NCBI GenBank assembly: GCA_017163975.1
Contig: JAFFSR010000229.1
Coordinates: forward strand, 12,170,001-12,234,000
Direction: 5' to 3'
DNA: 64,000 nt
DNA from: Anastatus disparis
Lineage: Eukaryota; Arthropoda; Insecta; Hymenoptera; Eupelmidae
Shown here piece after piece: positions 13,865 to 26,207 of the stretch (the stretch's first letter is position 1; every line of letters begins with the position of its first letter). Under the pieces are notes generated by a model. That model saw only the letters and a program-made list of their open reading frames with translations, was not told where the DNA came from and did no database searches. Made by a program: the position numbers and the translations under genes.

Positions 13865-16549
13865 TTAATTTTCTATAAAATTGTTCAATATTTCCGATGC
13901 TATGCACTCGTCCTCTATTAAATTTTCTGCCTGGATTGACACTGATAAGTTTTCATGTATTTCTTCTTGTAAAATCTGTGTAGAAGCATTGAAAATGTTA
14001 TAGTCTTCTATTTTATTGTGAGTTATAATACCTTTGTATGGTTTTACGAGAATTTGACCTTCGGAACTGATTATGCTAATTTTTTTTGGAAATTTTTTCA
14101 ACAATCTCTCTTTTAAATGATAAGGTTTTAATGTATAATTTGTTACGTCTAGGCCGTTACTTTCTAAATGATTGATAAACATAGTATTTAAATCCTTGAG
14201 AAAAACCGACTGCCCTTGGCTAACAATGTTTTCAGTTACAAACTGTTTAACGATATCATAGGCTTTTGCATGGATATCTCTGGTAAAATGCCAGTCAGAC
14301 TTTTCACCTTCTTTTTTTAACTTTGATTCCTGCAAGGCAACGTAAATATTTTTACAATTTTTATGAAAGAACAACTTTTGATCGGATGATAGATTTCGCA
14401 GCTTCTCATTCATGTCGGAATCGTTACTCTTTGTCGCGAGATTCATTATTGAATCGCGTCCACTTTTCGTTAAAACGGATAATTTAACCTCGCGACCTTT
14501 GAATTTTTTCCGACTTTTCCCGCAAAAAAAGCACGTACAAATATTTCGGTCTTCAGAGTCATCTTTACAATCTAAATCGGTTTCGCCAGAAAATTCAACG
14601 GCTTTGACAGCTTTTAAGCTTTGGTCAACCTCGCTGAGATCGGCATTATTGACCGGCACAACATTTTCGATATTAATAATTTGAATAGTCTCCACATTTG
14701 ATTTTACATAATCTTCCTGTTGCCTAAAAAATATTTTTTATGTAAATTCAATATACTTATACATACTAAATTTTAAAGTTTACAAGAAATTATTTTAGGC
14801 TTTAATTATATAAGTGAGTGCAAGCATGATTTGTACTCGATAAGGAACAAATCATCAACGTTAAAATCGTTAAATGTTTTTATTTTTAATAATTTTTCGT
14901 TCATGAAAATTATTTAAAAGTAATACGAATCTGAAATATTTTAATAATCACTTAATCTTTGGAATTGCCAAAGATAACAATTATTAATAGTTGTCTTCAG
15001 TCTTTATCAGTTTTCTTCAGTTATCAATTGTTATGTTATTTTTATGTGACCGAAAATCAAAATTTTTTTCCATTTTTCTTCGTTTTTGAATTTATAAATT
15101 TTTTTATTTGGTAATAATATCGGTTTTCTCTGTTTTTCTTATCATAAAAATATCTAAAAAATAAATTTATATGATTTCTACAGATAACTATTTAGAATGT
15201 AGAAAACTGAAAAAAACTAAAGAATATTGAAAATAATTGTTGTTTATCTCAATTCCAACATTTTTCAACAATTGTTTTTTTTTATTCAGTACTCGTCAAT
15301 TTTCATCTATTTTTATTTGATACTTTCATATATTAATTGTCGTCTGAATTTATTTTTTTTTGCTAGGGTAGGTTTCGATTATATACAAAAATGCGTTAAG
15401 ATTTTAACTTATACGTCTTATTATAACAAAATATCGGTACGTTTTTAAATGCTATTTAAACTTTGAAAAATGAGAAAAAATTATCAATGGTTCGAAAATC
15501 AACAAAATCTAATTAACCGGTGTAAATTGTTTAGGTTCGCGGCAATCTACGGTATATACATAATTTTATAGTAGATCACTTAAAGTATATGAATAAATAA
15601 TAAAAAATGAACTAAAATTTGATTTTTATTATTCAAAACTAAATTTCGTTAGTCAGAATTTTATGACTTCTTCAGACTTTATTAAATATCAAGAGGTGCG
15701 ATCGCGGCTCGACGGCAAGTTATAGTACTACTATAAATTAAATAAATAAACAAAAAAAGTACCATTTAATATACAAAACACTTTACCTCGTTTATCTAAA
15801 AATCATATAAAATATTTTTTTTTCTCAAGAAATAAATTTGCATAATAAACAAACTACATTGACCTGTACTGCAAACGTTTAAATTCAAAGTATATTGTAT
15901 ATGTTATTACGAAAAAGGTATTTAAAAGTCATGTATTGAAATATACGGCATTTTAAATCATTTTTTGAAAAAAATGAAAATGCTGTATATTTTAATTTAC
16001 CGTATATTTGAGTATTTAATATACTTAGAATAGTGTTTTTATGTATTTATTTAATAAAACCAAAAAAGAACTTAACAAGACGATGGAAAGAGATAAAAAA
16101 TTTTAACATAATTTTATAATATCAGTAAACAAAAAACAATATTTGTTTTCGTGATCTGTAAATTCAGCTATTTGAAAAGAGGTTAGATCTACTCTCATAA
16201 CAGATAAAACAACTGTTTATTTTTTTCCGCGTATAGGAATGATAAAAAATCAGGCATAATCAGAATTAAGAAAAAAATAATGATTTTTATTTACATACTG
16301 TAATATCGAAGAAGATGAAGCAGACTTTCTATGTTTTGGTGGCAAAGCTGTAAAATGCCGGTAACACTTGCTGTGGTATAACTGAAAAGCATTTGGCTGT
16401 TCGGGAAGTAATATTTCTTTTCCCACTAAATCATTATTTTTACGTATGGTTAATATTTTATTGCACTTGCATAAACTTTCTTCACTGAATAATTTCAACG
16501 GCAAAGTTTTCTTAATGCAAAAGACGCAAAAAGGAGTTACTTTGGGCAT
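13865..16549 (-). CDS. Unrecognised protein with two Cys/His clusters (TE-like zinc-cluster family)
   Basis: Two exons, 16549-16299 and 14723-13865, sum to 1110 nt (369 residues). The donor GTATGT leaves phase 2 and the acceptor TTTTTAG completes the codon exactly, so the two ORFs read as one. Residues 1-83 hold CVFC, then CKC and YHSKCYRHF. Residues 120-190 hold CTCFFCG followed about 65 residues later by FFHKNC. This double CxxC...HxxxC layout resembles large, uncharacterised, transposon-associated animal proteins (known pattern, family unnamed here). The remainder is mixed charged and helical and ends in an acidic tail. Start: the first ATG in the open frame (MPKVTPFCVFC). The intron of 1575 bp is long for this window. 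Function unknown; nucleic-acid binding is a guess from the clusters. Confidence 0.6.
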
Positions 16550-18854
16550 TTTTATATTCTTTTGAGCAATTACTAATTTGCTGCTTTCCAAGTATTATTT
16601 TTGACTGATCGTCTCGTATAAGAGATAGAAAGAAGGAATTCTATTTTCAATTGGTTAGGGAGAACGTTCTGAACAGCTGTTGATTCACTTATATCTATAC
16701 ATGGGACATTTCACGTCAACTAAGTGATGGACTGAACTTAAATTTTCTTCAATACAATAGAAAAGAATCAGAGATTAAATCATAATTGTGTTATTTTGTT
16801 TCATCTCAAAATGACTTTTGTGAGGAGTGTAATATAATTAAAACCAAACCAAACATTACAAGTTTTTGTTGCCTTTATGTAAAAAAAATTTTTAAGTTAA
16901 GAAAATATTTCAATGGTTTTTTAGTTTAAAGACTATCTTAAAATTTGAAAAATTTAGCTTTTTCATAGAATAGTTATGGGAACCTGTAATTTCTTGTATA
17001 AGGTTTTATATTTTTGAGACAATTTTTGATGCACTGTGCAATAGAGGTTCATTTTTTAATTTAAAAATTACAAATTAGATTTGACGGAAAATCATTTTTT
17101 TTGCGCGTGCAAGAAGCGTGCTGTCGAAAATTTGTCCGATTATTGTTAAAATAATACTTATAATACCAAAAATCAACTGGTAGCTGAAGCTTACTTTTAT
17201 CTCTTGCAGAACAGTCTTCACTACATTAGCTGACAATCTTTCCCCCGACGTGCAATCAGTTGACATTTCTTTATTATTGAAAGTATCGCATAAACCATCA
17301 TTTGACCAATTTTTAACTAAGAAAAAATATGATTATACTTTGTTTATGTTGTGTAACCCGCTCACGTATAATTTTACTACTAATGTTGACTTTTTTAAAT
17401 CAAAGTATTAACAAATTTTTAATCGTGAGGAAAAGATTAAAATTAGATATTTTTTTCATGCCCCTATAAAAATTTGTATAGAAATTTTTGATTTACGCTC
17501 CTGTAATTGGATTCAATTTTTTAAATTTTTCCCCGAATCTCTTTGAGAACAGGCAGATTATTTTAAAAATGTGAAATTCTTGCAATATTATTAATTTAGA
17601 AATGTTAATTAAACAAGGGTATTTTACAAAAAATTTCAAAAGTCTATTTAATTAAGTATGCATTCTTAGTCAATTTGAGACACAGTGCAAAAGTTCCTTA
17701 AATGGTCAATCAAATATCTATTCGTCCTAATGCCGTTCTGTGATCGTTACTATACCAAAGCAATGATTACGTCGAAACTTTCGTATTGTAATTGAATTTG
17801 AATTCATATTAAATTTTTATGTGTAAATTACTCATTTGATATTGTTTTAGAGTTTGATAATTAATATTTTCCAAAATGTTCACCCTTATAAAAAAATAAC
17901 TTTAATCGAAACTATAGTTATGTTCTATAATAAAACTATAGTATATTATATAATCAACAACTAAAATCATTGGTATAAAATTATAATCATTAACAATTAT
18001 AAAATGATAACTGTTAAGTTGTTGACTACCTTGTAATGAATAATTATAAATGGTTTCGAAGAAAAATATTAAAAGCATTAAGTTAAACTATAAAAAATCA
18101 ATTTTGTAATTTTTAATTCTTATATTCTATTTTTAAAATATACATAACTATGGGAGTACACTCGACGGTAATATGTACATCTAATACGTGAGTGCTTGAA
18201 TATAGAGAGTGAATAATGCGCAAGCGCTAAATGGCGTAAACTGAACGAGAGAGATAAAGATTGTCTCGCTGCATTGTTGAGAAGCTTTGTTGCGTGGTGA
18301 TATCCAACAGACAACTTCTTGGATAGGAAATTTTATAAGTATTTGACAACGGTGATCAATAAATATGCTTAAATATCAACTATTTATGTTGTAAATTATT
18401 ATCTGAAATTCGTCGATCACAGAGGTAATTGTTATTCATCATTATCGTCTTCAACATAATTCAAATAGAATTACACACCATTACCTTTATTATAGATGCC
18501 GTCCGACTTCAACTGCTTTTAAACGTATGCGAGGAAGTAAAAGATGGACACATTGGAAAACGTCTTAAAGCATTCAATTACTTTGTTGTCTAATGCAAAA
18601 AATATTTAAAGACTATTATTAGCTGAATTGTATTCAGATGTTAAAATTAAACTTAAATGCTCATACTTTGTATATTATATAAAGAATACTCGTGATTTAA
18701 AAATATATACACAAAAAAAAAATTATAACCTCAAAAATTGGAAAAAGGTAATTATTTGATTTACTTTTAAATTATACGTTGAATACATTCAATATCATAT
18801 TAATAATATTTAATAATGCTTTCTTTACAGTTATGATAAAATTTGATATTAAAA
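16550..18854. other. Long spacer between two oppositely oriented TE-like genes
   Basis: No gene supported. A GC-richer patch near 18170-18310 and a splice-acceptor-like CTTTACAG ending at 18830 suggest that a 5' UTR exon of the downstream gene lies in this stretch. A small reading frame on the minus strand at 17075-17266 has no recognisable content. Confidence 0.4.
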
Positions 18855-20345
18855 ATGGCAAAAGAACATAAGAAAAAAAGTTTAAAAACTAGATCTGATA
18901 CGAGCAGTGAAAAAAATCTTACAACCAATGAGAAAAATCTTACGATCAATGAGAAAAATCTTACAATCAATGAGAAATCATCAATTAAAAAAACCAAAGG
19001 AAAAAGTGAAAAACAATATACTCTAGAACAATTGAAAAGTGCACTTGATGCCTTGGGAGAAGGTCATACTTTAAGAGAAGTAGCTGCTAAATTTAGTATT
19101 CCAAAAAGTACGTTGCATAGTAAATTAACTTATAAATTACCTATTGAATGCAAGAAAGGACCATCGACTACACTTAGCTCAGATGAAGAAACTGATATTG
19201 CAAACTGGGTATTAGACTGCCAATCTAGAGGATTTATTGTAACTAAAACACTGCTATTAGATTATACTCAACAATATTTAAATAAAGAAGAAAGAGTTAC
19301 CAAATTCATGGATAATAGACCTGGAAAAAATTGGTATAATGCATTTTTGCGTAGGCATAGCAATTTAAATCTCAAAATTGCACAAAAAGTACCTGCCACA
19401 GAAATTACAGAGGAATTGATTCGCAAGTGGTTTACTTATATTAATGGTTATTTTCAGAAAAAAAATATTAAATTATCAAATCCAGAATGTATATTTAATT
19501 TAGATGTGATGTCTATCGATCTTGTTCCAAAAGGTAATGCAAAAAGTAATGAAAAAACATGCCTTACAGTACTTTTCACAGCTTCTGCAACTGGAAAAAT
19601 AGCTCCACCTATGATACTATCTAAGTCAAAAAATTTACCAAAGAAAGAAATTACAGCTCAAATTCCTCAAAACTGGAGTGTTGGATACACAGAGAAAAAG
19701 TGGATGACAGCTGAGAGTATTGAATGTTACCTAAAAAATGTTTTTGTTCCATGGCTAAAAAAGAATAGATATAAATTTCCAGTCATTTTATTTGTTGGCA
19801 ATCTTCCTTGTTATTTTAATTTGTCATCGCTAAAATTTTGTGAAACAAATCAAATAGAGTTGTTAGCATTATTCCCTGGCTCTACGCACATCATTCAACC
19901 TTTGGATGTAGAATTTTTTCATTCTTTAAAAATTGCATATAAGAAAACTCTTCAGGAGTGGAGAATTGATAATAATGTCACATATGTTAAAAAATCCATG
20001 CTTGCACCTGTTTTAAAATTGACATTAGATTCCTGTGATTTCACTGAAGCTATTAAAAATGGTTTCAAAGCATGTGGACTCTTTCCGTTTGATCCTAACG
20101 CAGTGAAATATGATTCAATTTTTAAAAAAAGGACAAAAATCGCAAATCGTTGCATTTTTCCTTTTTCTGAAACAGAATCAACTAATAAATTTAAAGAGCT
20201 GATAACATTATTTGAAGCTTTTATACCTTCTAATTCTCTAGAAGCTTTTAAAAAAAATGAGCATGAAGAATCATGGAATGGCGATATAAGAGAAGAAGCA
20301 TTATTCGAATGTTGGCGGAAAATCAGGAGTGGTTACGAAGATTAA
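18855..20345 (+). CDS. Pogo/Tigger-like transposase relative, probably catalytically dead
   Basis: A single open exon of 496 residues from the ATG at 18855. Order: a Lys/Ser-rich leader with three copies of an 8-residue repeat (NEKNLTIN-type); a psq-type helix-turn-helix at about 55-100 (YTLEQLKSALDALGEGHTLR, then KFSIPKSTLHSKL); a CENP-B-type second DNA-binding domain at about 110-185; and a DDE_1 core. In the core, FNLD (first Asp) and HIIQPLD (third Asp) are present. The expected xDG/xDN motif before the third strand reads FVGNLPCYF, so the second Asp is replaced by Gly. FNLDVMS also replaces the usual NxDETG. An intact frame with a broken triad points to a host-adopted (jerky/CENP-B-like) DNA-binding protein or a recently dead element. 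A short upstream ATG (18833) overlaps the start out of frame. No terminal repeats were recognised around it. Confidence 0.8.
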   Translation: MAKEHKKKSLKTRSDTSSEKNLTTNEKNLTINEKNLTINEKSSIKKTKGKSEKQYTLEQLKSALDALGEGHTLREVAAKFSIPKSTLHSKLTYKLPIECKKGPSTTLSSDEETDIANWVLDCQSRGFIVTKTLLLDYTQQYLNKEERVTKFMDNRPGKNWYNAFLRRHSNLNLKIAQKVPATEITEELIRKWFTYINGYFQKKNIKLSNPECIFNLDVMSIDLVPKGNAKSNEKTCLTVLFTASATGKIAPPMILSKSKNLPKKEITAQIPQNWSVGYTEKKWMTAESIECYLKNVFVPWLKKNRYKFPVILFVGNLPCYFNLSSLKFCETNQIELLALFPGSTHIIQPLDVEFFHSLKIAYKKTLQEWRIDNNVTYVKKSMLAPVLKLTLDSCDFTEAIKNGFKACGLFPFDPNAVKYDSIFKKRTKIANRCIFPFSETESTNKFKELITLFEAFIPSNSLEAFKKNEHEESWNGDIREEALFECWRKIRSGYED

Positions 20346-20596
20346 AATGTACATTTTCAAAGAATTTTTTAATAAGATGTGTATATAACTTTTTAACGAA
20401 AACATTTCTAATTTCATTTTTTTCCTTTTTGCAAATAAATAAAAAGTACTAGAAGTAAGCAAAAATTACTGTAAATAAAAATTTTTTGAATTTAAAAATT
20501 TTTGAAGATGTGAAAAACTGCTTGCAACTGTAAATAACTATCAATGAGCGTTTTTTTCTTAAGGTGAGTTTTTTTTTAATTTTACAAATATATTAA

Positions 20597-20985
20597 CTTC
20601 AAAACACTTGGAGTATGAGTGAATATTTTATAGGTTTTATTTTCGCAACATTTCAAGCTACTCTTTTCGAAGTTAAAAAAAGAAAACAATTAGTAAACTT
20701 ATTGCAGATTTGTGTAAAAAATAAAAATACAATAAATTAATACCCTGAATGTCAAATAAAAATTGAAATTAAAACCAGCTGTCGATGTTGATCGCAAATT
20801 TTAGCTTGCCATTTAGGGTATTTATTTATTGTATTTTTATTTTTTGTACAATTCTGCCATAAGTATATTAATTATTTTTTTTTGTGTGATTTTAGTTTGA
20901 AAAAGTATTTAAAATACTCAAAAAGTTGCGAAAATAAAAGCTATGAAATATTCGCTTATATTTCAAGAGTTGTTTTAAAGTTTTG
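20597..20985. repeat. Long imperfect inverted repeat (fold-back element)
   Basis: Left arm about 20597-20751 and right arm about 20810-20985 pair over most of their length. Matching blocks are AATAAAAATACAATAAA next to TACCCT(G/A)AATG at the inner ends, TTTATTTTCGCAAC, GTGAATATTTTATAG/GCGAATATTTCATAG, and CTTCAAAAC/CTTTAAAAC at the outer ends. The loop is about 55 bp. It has no ORF. It lies 250 bp downstream of the transposase-like gene, but its ends do not show an obvious link to it. Confidence 0.6.
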
Positions 20986-21254
20986 GCGTTTAGTCTAACA
21001 ATATCAAGGTTTTATTTACCTAAAATTATATATTCATAACCTATTTTATTTATAATTGCTTATTGTATTCTATCAATTATTTTACTAGACTATTTTTAAA
21101 AATTTTAATATAAATTATTTTAAAAATTATTATTAAAATACACATGACTATAAATTTTTAGAAATTACTTTCAAAAGCTAAATAATATATATCTTATAGT
21201 AGTTATTTGTCAAAAATAAGTAATAATATTATTGTTTAAATTAATCCGTACTAC

Positions 21255-21304
21255 TTTTGAATATTTATTGTATTAATTTTAATTAATACAATAAATATTC
21301 AAAA
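21255..21304. repeat. 50-bp near-perfect palindrome
   Basis: Two 24-bp arms (TTTTGAATATTTATTG... and its exact complement) are separated by TT. A second inverted pair (TAGTTTATCACGTGG and CATGACAAACTA) follows at about 21355-21415. Both lie just before the start of duplication unit 1. Confidence 0.75.
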
Positions 21305-23154
21305 CTGCCCCCGGTCAGCTGATTAAAATTATTTGTTTCCGAACACACAGATATTTAGTTTATCACGTGGTTTGCCACAGCGTTGCCACATATCACATGA
21401 CAAACTAACTGAAAACTGTTTTTGAACATACCCAATGTTTGCAAAATTTTTTTATTCTTCTGCCCCCTACCTCAATAACAATGACACTTTATTAACGAGA
21501 TAAAAATAATAAAATATAACTGACTTTTAAAATTTAGCGAAAATAATGTATTACCGTCATATTAGAAATTTATAAAATTGAATAAATTGTTAAAATTTTT
21601 GTAAAATATGTTAAATTATTTATTGAATAAATTAATAAAAATGATTGGAAAAGTATAAAATTTTAGTAAAAATCGATATAAAATTCATGAACTTTCAATA
21701 TTTAAATTTCAATCGGGCTCGCTTTTTTTAAATTAAGTATGGTCACTGCTGAGGCATAAATAAAGCTCTCTTCCGGAGTAAAGTCCATTTCGTCCTCAGG
21801 AGAAATATGTGACTTTTATCCCTAGTTGCATAATGTATTATTTTAGTCATCAATCGTGATACTTTATCAGGATATTAGAAAAATATGCTTTACGTATAAA
21901 TAAATCTTTTTCAAAATCACAATTTATTTTTTTTGCAGAATTTTTGAGAAATTTAATAAATTGTATAATATTTACCGTTTAACATTGTTTTAAACTTATA
22001 TGAAAATAATTTTTTTAATAAATATTGGTAATTATATAACTATTTATAAAATTTAGGAATCGGGACATATATATTCGTTGTGATTTTATATTATTTTCAA
22101 TTAATAAAATTTATTTACAATTCATATGAAAACAAATTCTTTAAATAATTGTAAATAATTGTTAAAAAATGTCGGAATCGTGAGACAAATAACAGTTATT
22201 TACATTTTCAAAAATTTTCACAATACATAAATTATTTAGTGAATGAAAATTTCAAGTTATTTTACAGAAACTAATTTCAATAGATTTTCTAAAATTCTAA
22301 AATTGAAAAAATCAAATATTTATTTTTAAAGTTATATTTATAATTTCAAAGAACCGTTTACACTTTTTTCCAATTACTTATAAATTTGAAAAAAATTAAT
22401 TATTAATCACTTAAAATAATTATTAATAATGTTACTAATAATTTAGTTTTTGAATGCTATTTCTCACGTGTGTCGCTTAGTAGCGATTAATAAAAAAATT
22501 CAAAAGTACAGTTTATAGAATATGGAGCGAGAAAAGAAATAAAATTGCATCGGGTAGAAATGGCTCAACGACTGAACGCTTGTCTGTCGTGCAAGATATG
22601 ATTCACATCGACGAACAATTTTCTGCTCTTATTATAAATCAATCATATTTTTTACTTAATATAATAAAATCAAAATTCATAACACTATACAAACTTAAAA
22701 GTTTCATGCAGTTTTTTGTAATTTTTTCCCATCATTTTATAATTTAACATTTAAAGTTTATAAAAAAAAATTAACATAACTATTATTTATTAACTGTTAA
22801 TTTTGTATATATTATCATATTTTTTAACAATTATTTATAGTTTTGCCCAAAATTTATTTTCATTTTGAAATAAAAATAATATTTCAAATAATTTAATTGA
22901 TCAGTCGGTACTTGAACATCGGACAAACAGATAATTTTTTAAATCTTCTGTTGAAAAATATTAATGCAATAAATTTTGTAGTTATCATAACATTACTAAT
23001 TTTTAAAGATTTATGAAATTTATTCGTTCATTGCCTCAAACGTCCGTTTATACTGAATAGATCCTAGATATGTTGAAAATAACGCGAAGTTTCAATTTTA
23101 GTGTAAGACATTCACAGTTGTTTTCTATTTTTTTGTGAAAAAATCATTCAAATT

Positions 23155-23465
23155 TTTAGTTACTACAGCTTCATTTTAATAGTATTTTATGCACCTAGGG
23201 AGGTAAAATAAAGGAGAGGCCATAGCACGAGTGAATTGACATTTTACCTTCCGTGGTGCATACACGATTTTTTTCAACAGTGAGGCTAAAATTAGCACTT
23301 TTCATTTTCCGTGCCAGGAGCAAAGTGGTATTTTTAGCCCACTGTTGAAAAAAAATAATTAAAATACCTCGAAATTTAGGATAACATTTATTCACCGCAT
23401 TAGTGCTATATTATTTTATTGGATGAAAAATATATGTTAAGACTTAAGAATTTAATCGATAAAAA
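23155..23465. mobile_element. Insertion specific to unit 1, with internal fold-back
   Basis: About 310 bp has no counterpart at the matching place in unit 2 (near 31235). Inside, TTTTCAACAGTGAGGCTAAA (23268-) and its inverse near 23325-23352 form a hairpin. Boundaries are approximate and no target duplication was confirmed. Confidence 0.5.
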
Positions 23466-23697
23466 ACTACAAACAAAATTTTCTTGAGCTAAATGATAAA
23501 GCATACTATAGTTTATTTTTGTAATTTAATATAAGAAATAACGAGTTTTAATCGGAATCCGTCACAATAATATGACGCATATAAAAAAGTTCTTATTTTT
23601 GTAAATCAAATAAAATCATATAATACCGAAAATAAAAATTTAAGTTACTTTTATTCTGGTATTCTAATTAACTATTACGATCGTTTACTATTTAAAA

Positions 23698-23934
23698 TGC
23701 ACGGGGAAAAATATTTCTATGACAAAAATTGCTATAGTTTCAAGTATAATTGTTACAAACTGCCGTTATAGAAGATAATTAACTTTTTTTTTTAAATTAA
23801 CAAGAAATATAATAAAAACTTCTGTTTTCCTAGTAAATTTTACCACGAACTATGATTATTTTTTTATATAACGGCAGTTTGTATCAACTTTACTTAATAC
23901 TATAAATTTTTACTGAAAAATTTTTATCTGTGTA
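23698..23934. mobile_element. MITE with TACACGGAGAAAAATA-type ends, unit 1 copy
   Basis: The ends are diverged forms of those in the sister copy (left TGCACGGGGAAAAATA, right inverse of TACACAGATAAAAATT). An inner inverted pair ACAAACTGCCGTTATA / TATAACGGCAGTTTGTA is well kept. It occupies the same place as the copy in unit 2, so it was present before the duplication. Confidence 0.6.
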
Positions 23935-25628
23935 GAAAATATACATATTATAATTGTAAAATTATAAAGAAAGTACAATAATAAAAATTGACGATTTATT
24001 GTGAATATAGCATTCACCATTAATTTAATATATAAATTTTGAATCAACACGGGCCTACTTAGCTAAATTTTTTAATAAATTTATAAATATATTAGTTACT
24101 TAAAACAAATGTTTCTCAAATATTCGCGTCGAAATGAAGCAGATATATAAATGTGTAATTTTGACATATGAATTATTTATTTGATATTTAATTATATTAA
24201 TTTATTTATATCCATAATTAATATTTTTTTCAAACATTATTATTACTATAGTAAGTTGAATAAAATTTTTTAATGATCTATAAAAATTTTTCGATGTAAA
24301 TGATATAGAAGAATGGCAAGAATTTTACCTACAGAAAACATTTTCAGTAAATTATTAATTACATCATGGGGAATACAATAAAAACAAATATTTTATCAAA
24401 CATTTTATTTAAAACTAGAAAAATAAGAAAAAAATTTTATTTTACATATCCTTACATATTATTTTCTAAATGGTACTACCTTAAACTGTAAACGTAATTT
24501 TTACGTCAACTAAAAATAATCTGACATACTGAATTTGAATATAAATTTAAATCTGTTTAAAATAATCAAAATTTATCAATAAGTCCGACGACGCAAAAGC
24601 TTTTTTTTGTATTTTTGATAAAAATATTTTTGTATTAACAAGTCGACGATAGCGGGGACTTATTTTCGTTGATTTTCTATTTTACATCAAATTACAAACG
24701 AAGTTTTTTTTCTGCATTCATTAATTGAATTATAACAACATATTTTACATGCATACAAGATTCAAAATTAAATGTAATCATTAAATTCAATTAAAGCATA
24801 CTGCGATGCACTCACTTTTTTTTTAAATGATAAAGACAAACTGGTTGGTATGCTATTGTGGTTTAGAATCATAGGTAAACATCATCATTTTCAGGATTTA
24901 AGTTTTAGTAAAGGAATTTAGAATCTCTTATTCAAATAAACGATAATTATTTTATAATAAAGGTCTTTAAGTTATAAAATAATATTTTTTATTATTAATG
25001 TTTATAGTTTTGAATGATAATTAATTCTGATTTCACATGATAAATATTTAATTTATTATATTTTGATTTGAATTTATTTGGAAAAGTAGAAAAATTAATG
25101 AGGATAAATCTTTTAATTCAAATAATTCACTATTTATTATCATTTTTTCTAAATTTTGCAATTTTTAACTTTTAAACTATAATCAAGAATAAAAAAAAAT
25201 TTTGCCAGTATAATTAAAATTTTCCATATTAATAGAAATTATTATTTTCATAAGATGTTTGCCAAAAAACTATATCTTGAACTTTAAAACTGGACTTGTG
25301 ATAAATGTATTATAACTTATTATCAAACAACAATTTTTGTGAATTATTCATGATACAACATTGTATCAGCATATTCACCTTTTAAAAAGTAGTATACAAT
25401 CACAACTCGGTATACAATTTTCCGTTGTATATTGTTAAAAAATTCAAACATTTATTTTGAATCCTTTGTTAACCATTTGACATAGTACTAAATTGATAAT
25501 ATTTAATTAATAAATTGAACGTTAGAGTAATATTTGAAATTGCAGCCAAAAAATTCAAAGATATATACAAATAAATTGCAAATTGAAAATATAATATAAA
25601 AATAAATTTGAAAATTTATTACTTACAA

Positions 25629-25802
25629 ATGACGGATGATGATTTTTGTATTAATGAAATTTCGTCTTATATGCATTGTCAATTTCAGTATCATTCAATT
25701 TTCTTCTCTTTTGAAACCATAAAATTTTTTGGGTGGCAACAATGGTATAGCAAGTGTTATCTTTTAATTAATTTTATTAAATTTTTTTTAAGTCTTTTTT
25801 GA
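25629..25802 (+). CDS. Conserved small ORF, unit 1 copy (57 aa, unknown)
   Basis: It starts MTDDDFCINEISSY and is preserved in the sister unit at 33693. Over the first 30-odd codons most differences between the two copies fall in third positions and are silent (ACG/ACA, TCG/TCT, CAA/CAG, TAT/TAC, ATT/ATA), as for a translated sequence. After about residue 34 the copies diverge. No signal peptide or known domain. It sits about 400 bp beyond the 3' end of the ankyrin ORF, on the opposite strand. It could be one exon of a longer gene or a remnant of one. Confidence 0.4.
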   Translation: MTDDDFCINEISSYMHCQFQYHSIFFSFETIKFFGWQQWYSKCYLLINFIKFFLSLF

Positions 25803-26207
25803 CTGAGAAGTTTTTAAAGATTTTCTAATCCATAAAATATTTTTTGCAAAATAAAAAAATATATAGCTATACTTTTTTTCTAACAAACTTTGATATAAAA
25901 CAGTATTATGTAACTAATAACAATAGCAGCTTTTGATTCTGGAACTTAGTTTCATGTTTTTCTAATAAACTTTTGATAGTTAAACGTTTTTCATAAATAA
26001 CTTCAGTATGCCTTTAATAGTATTCTTTAGTTTATTTATTATGGTAATATACAATATAAAACTTATAACATGTAAAAACCTGTATACCGTCAAAAGTAAA
26101 ATTAAACATCATTAAATATTAAAAAAACTTATGCAAAAAATTTTTTATAGATAAACAACTATCTTTTCATAAATCTACGAAGAAGAATTTCAGAAATCAG
26201 AAGAATT

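Noticed and set aside
18800..18997. Minus-strand ORF with repeated IVRFFSL
   Set aside because: Shadow of the 24-bp coding repeat of the transposase-like gene on the other strand.
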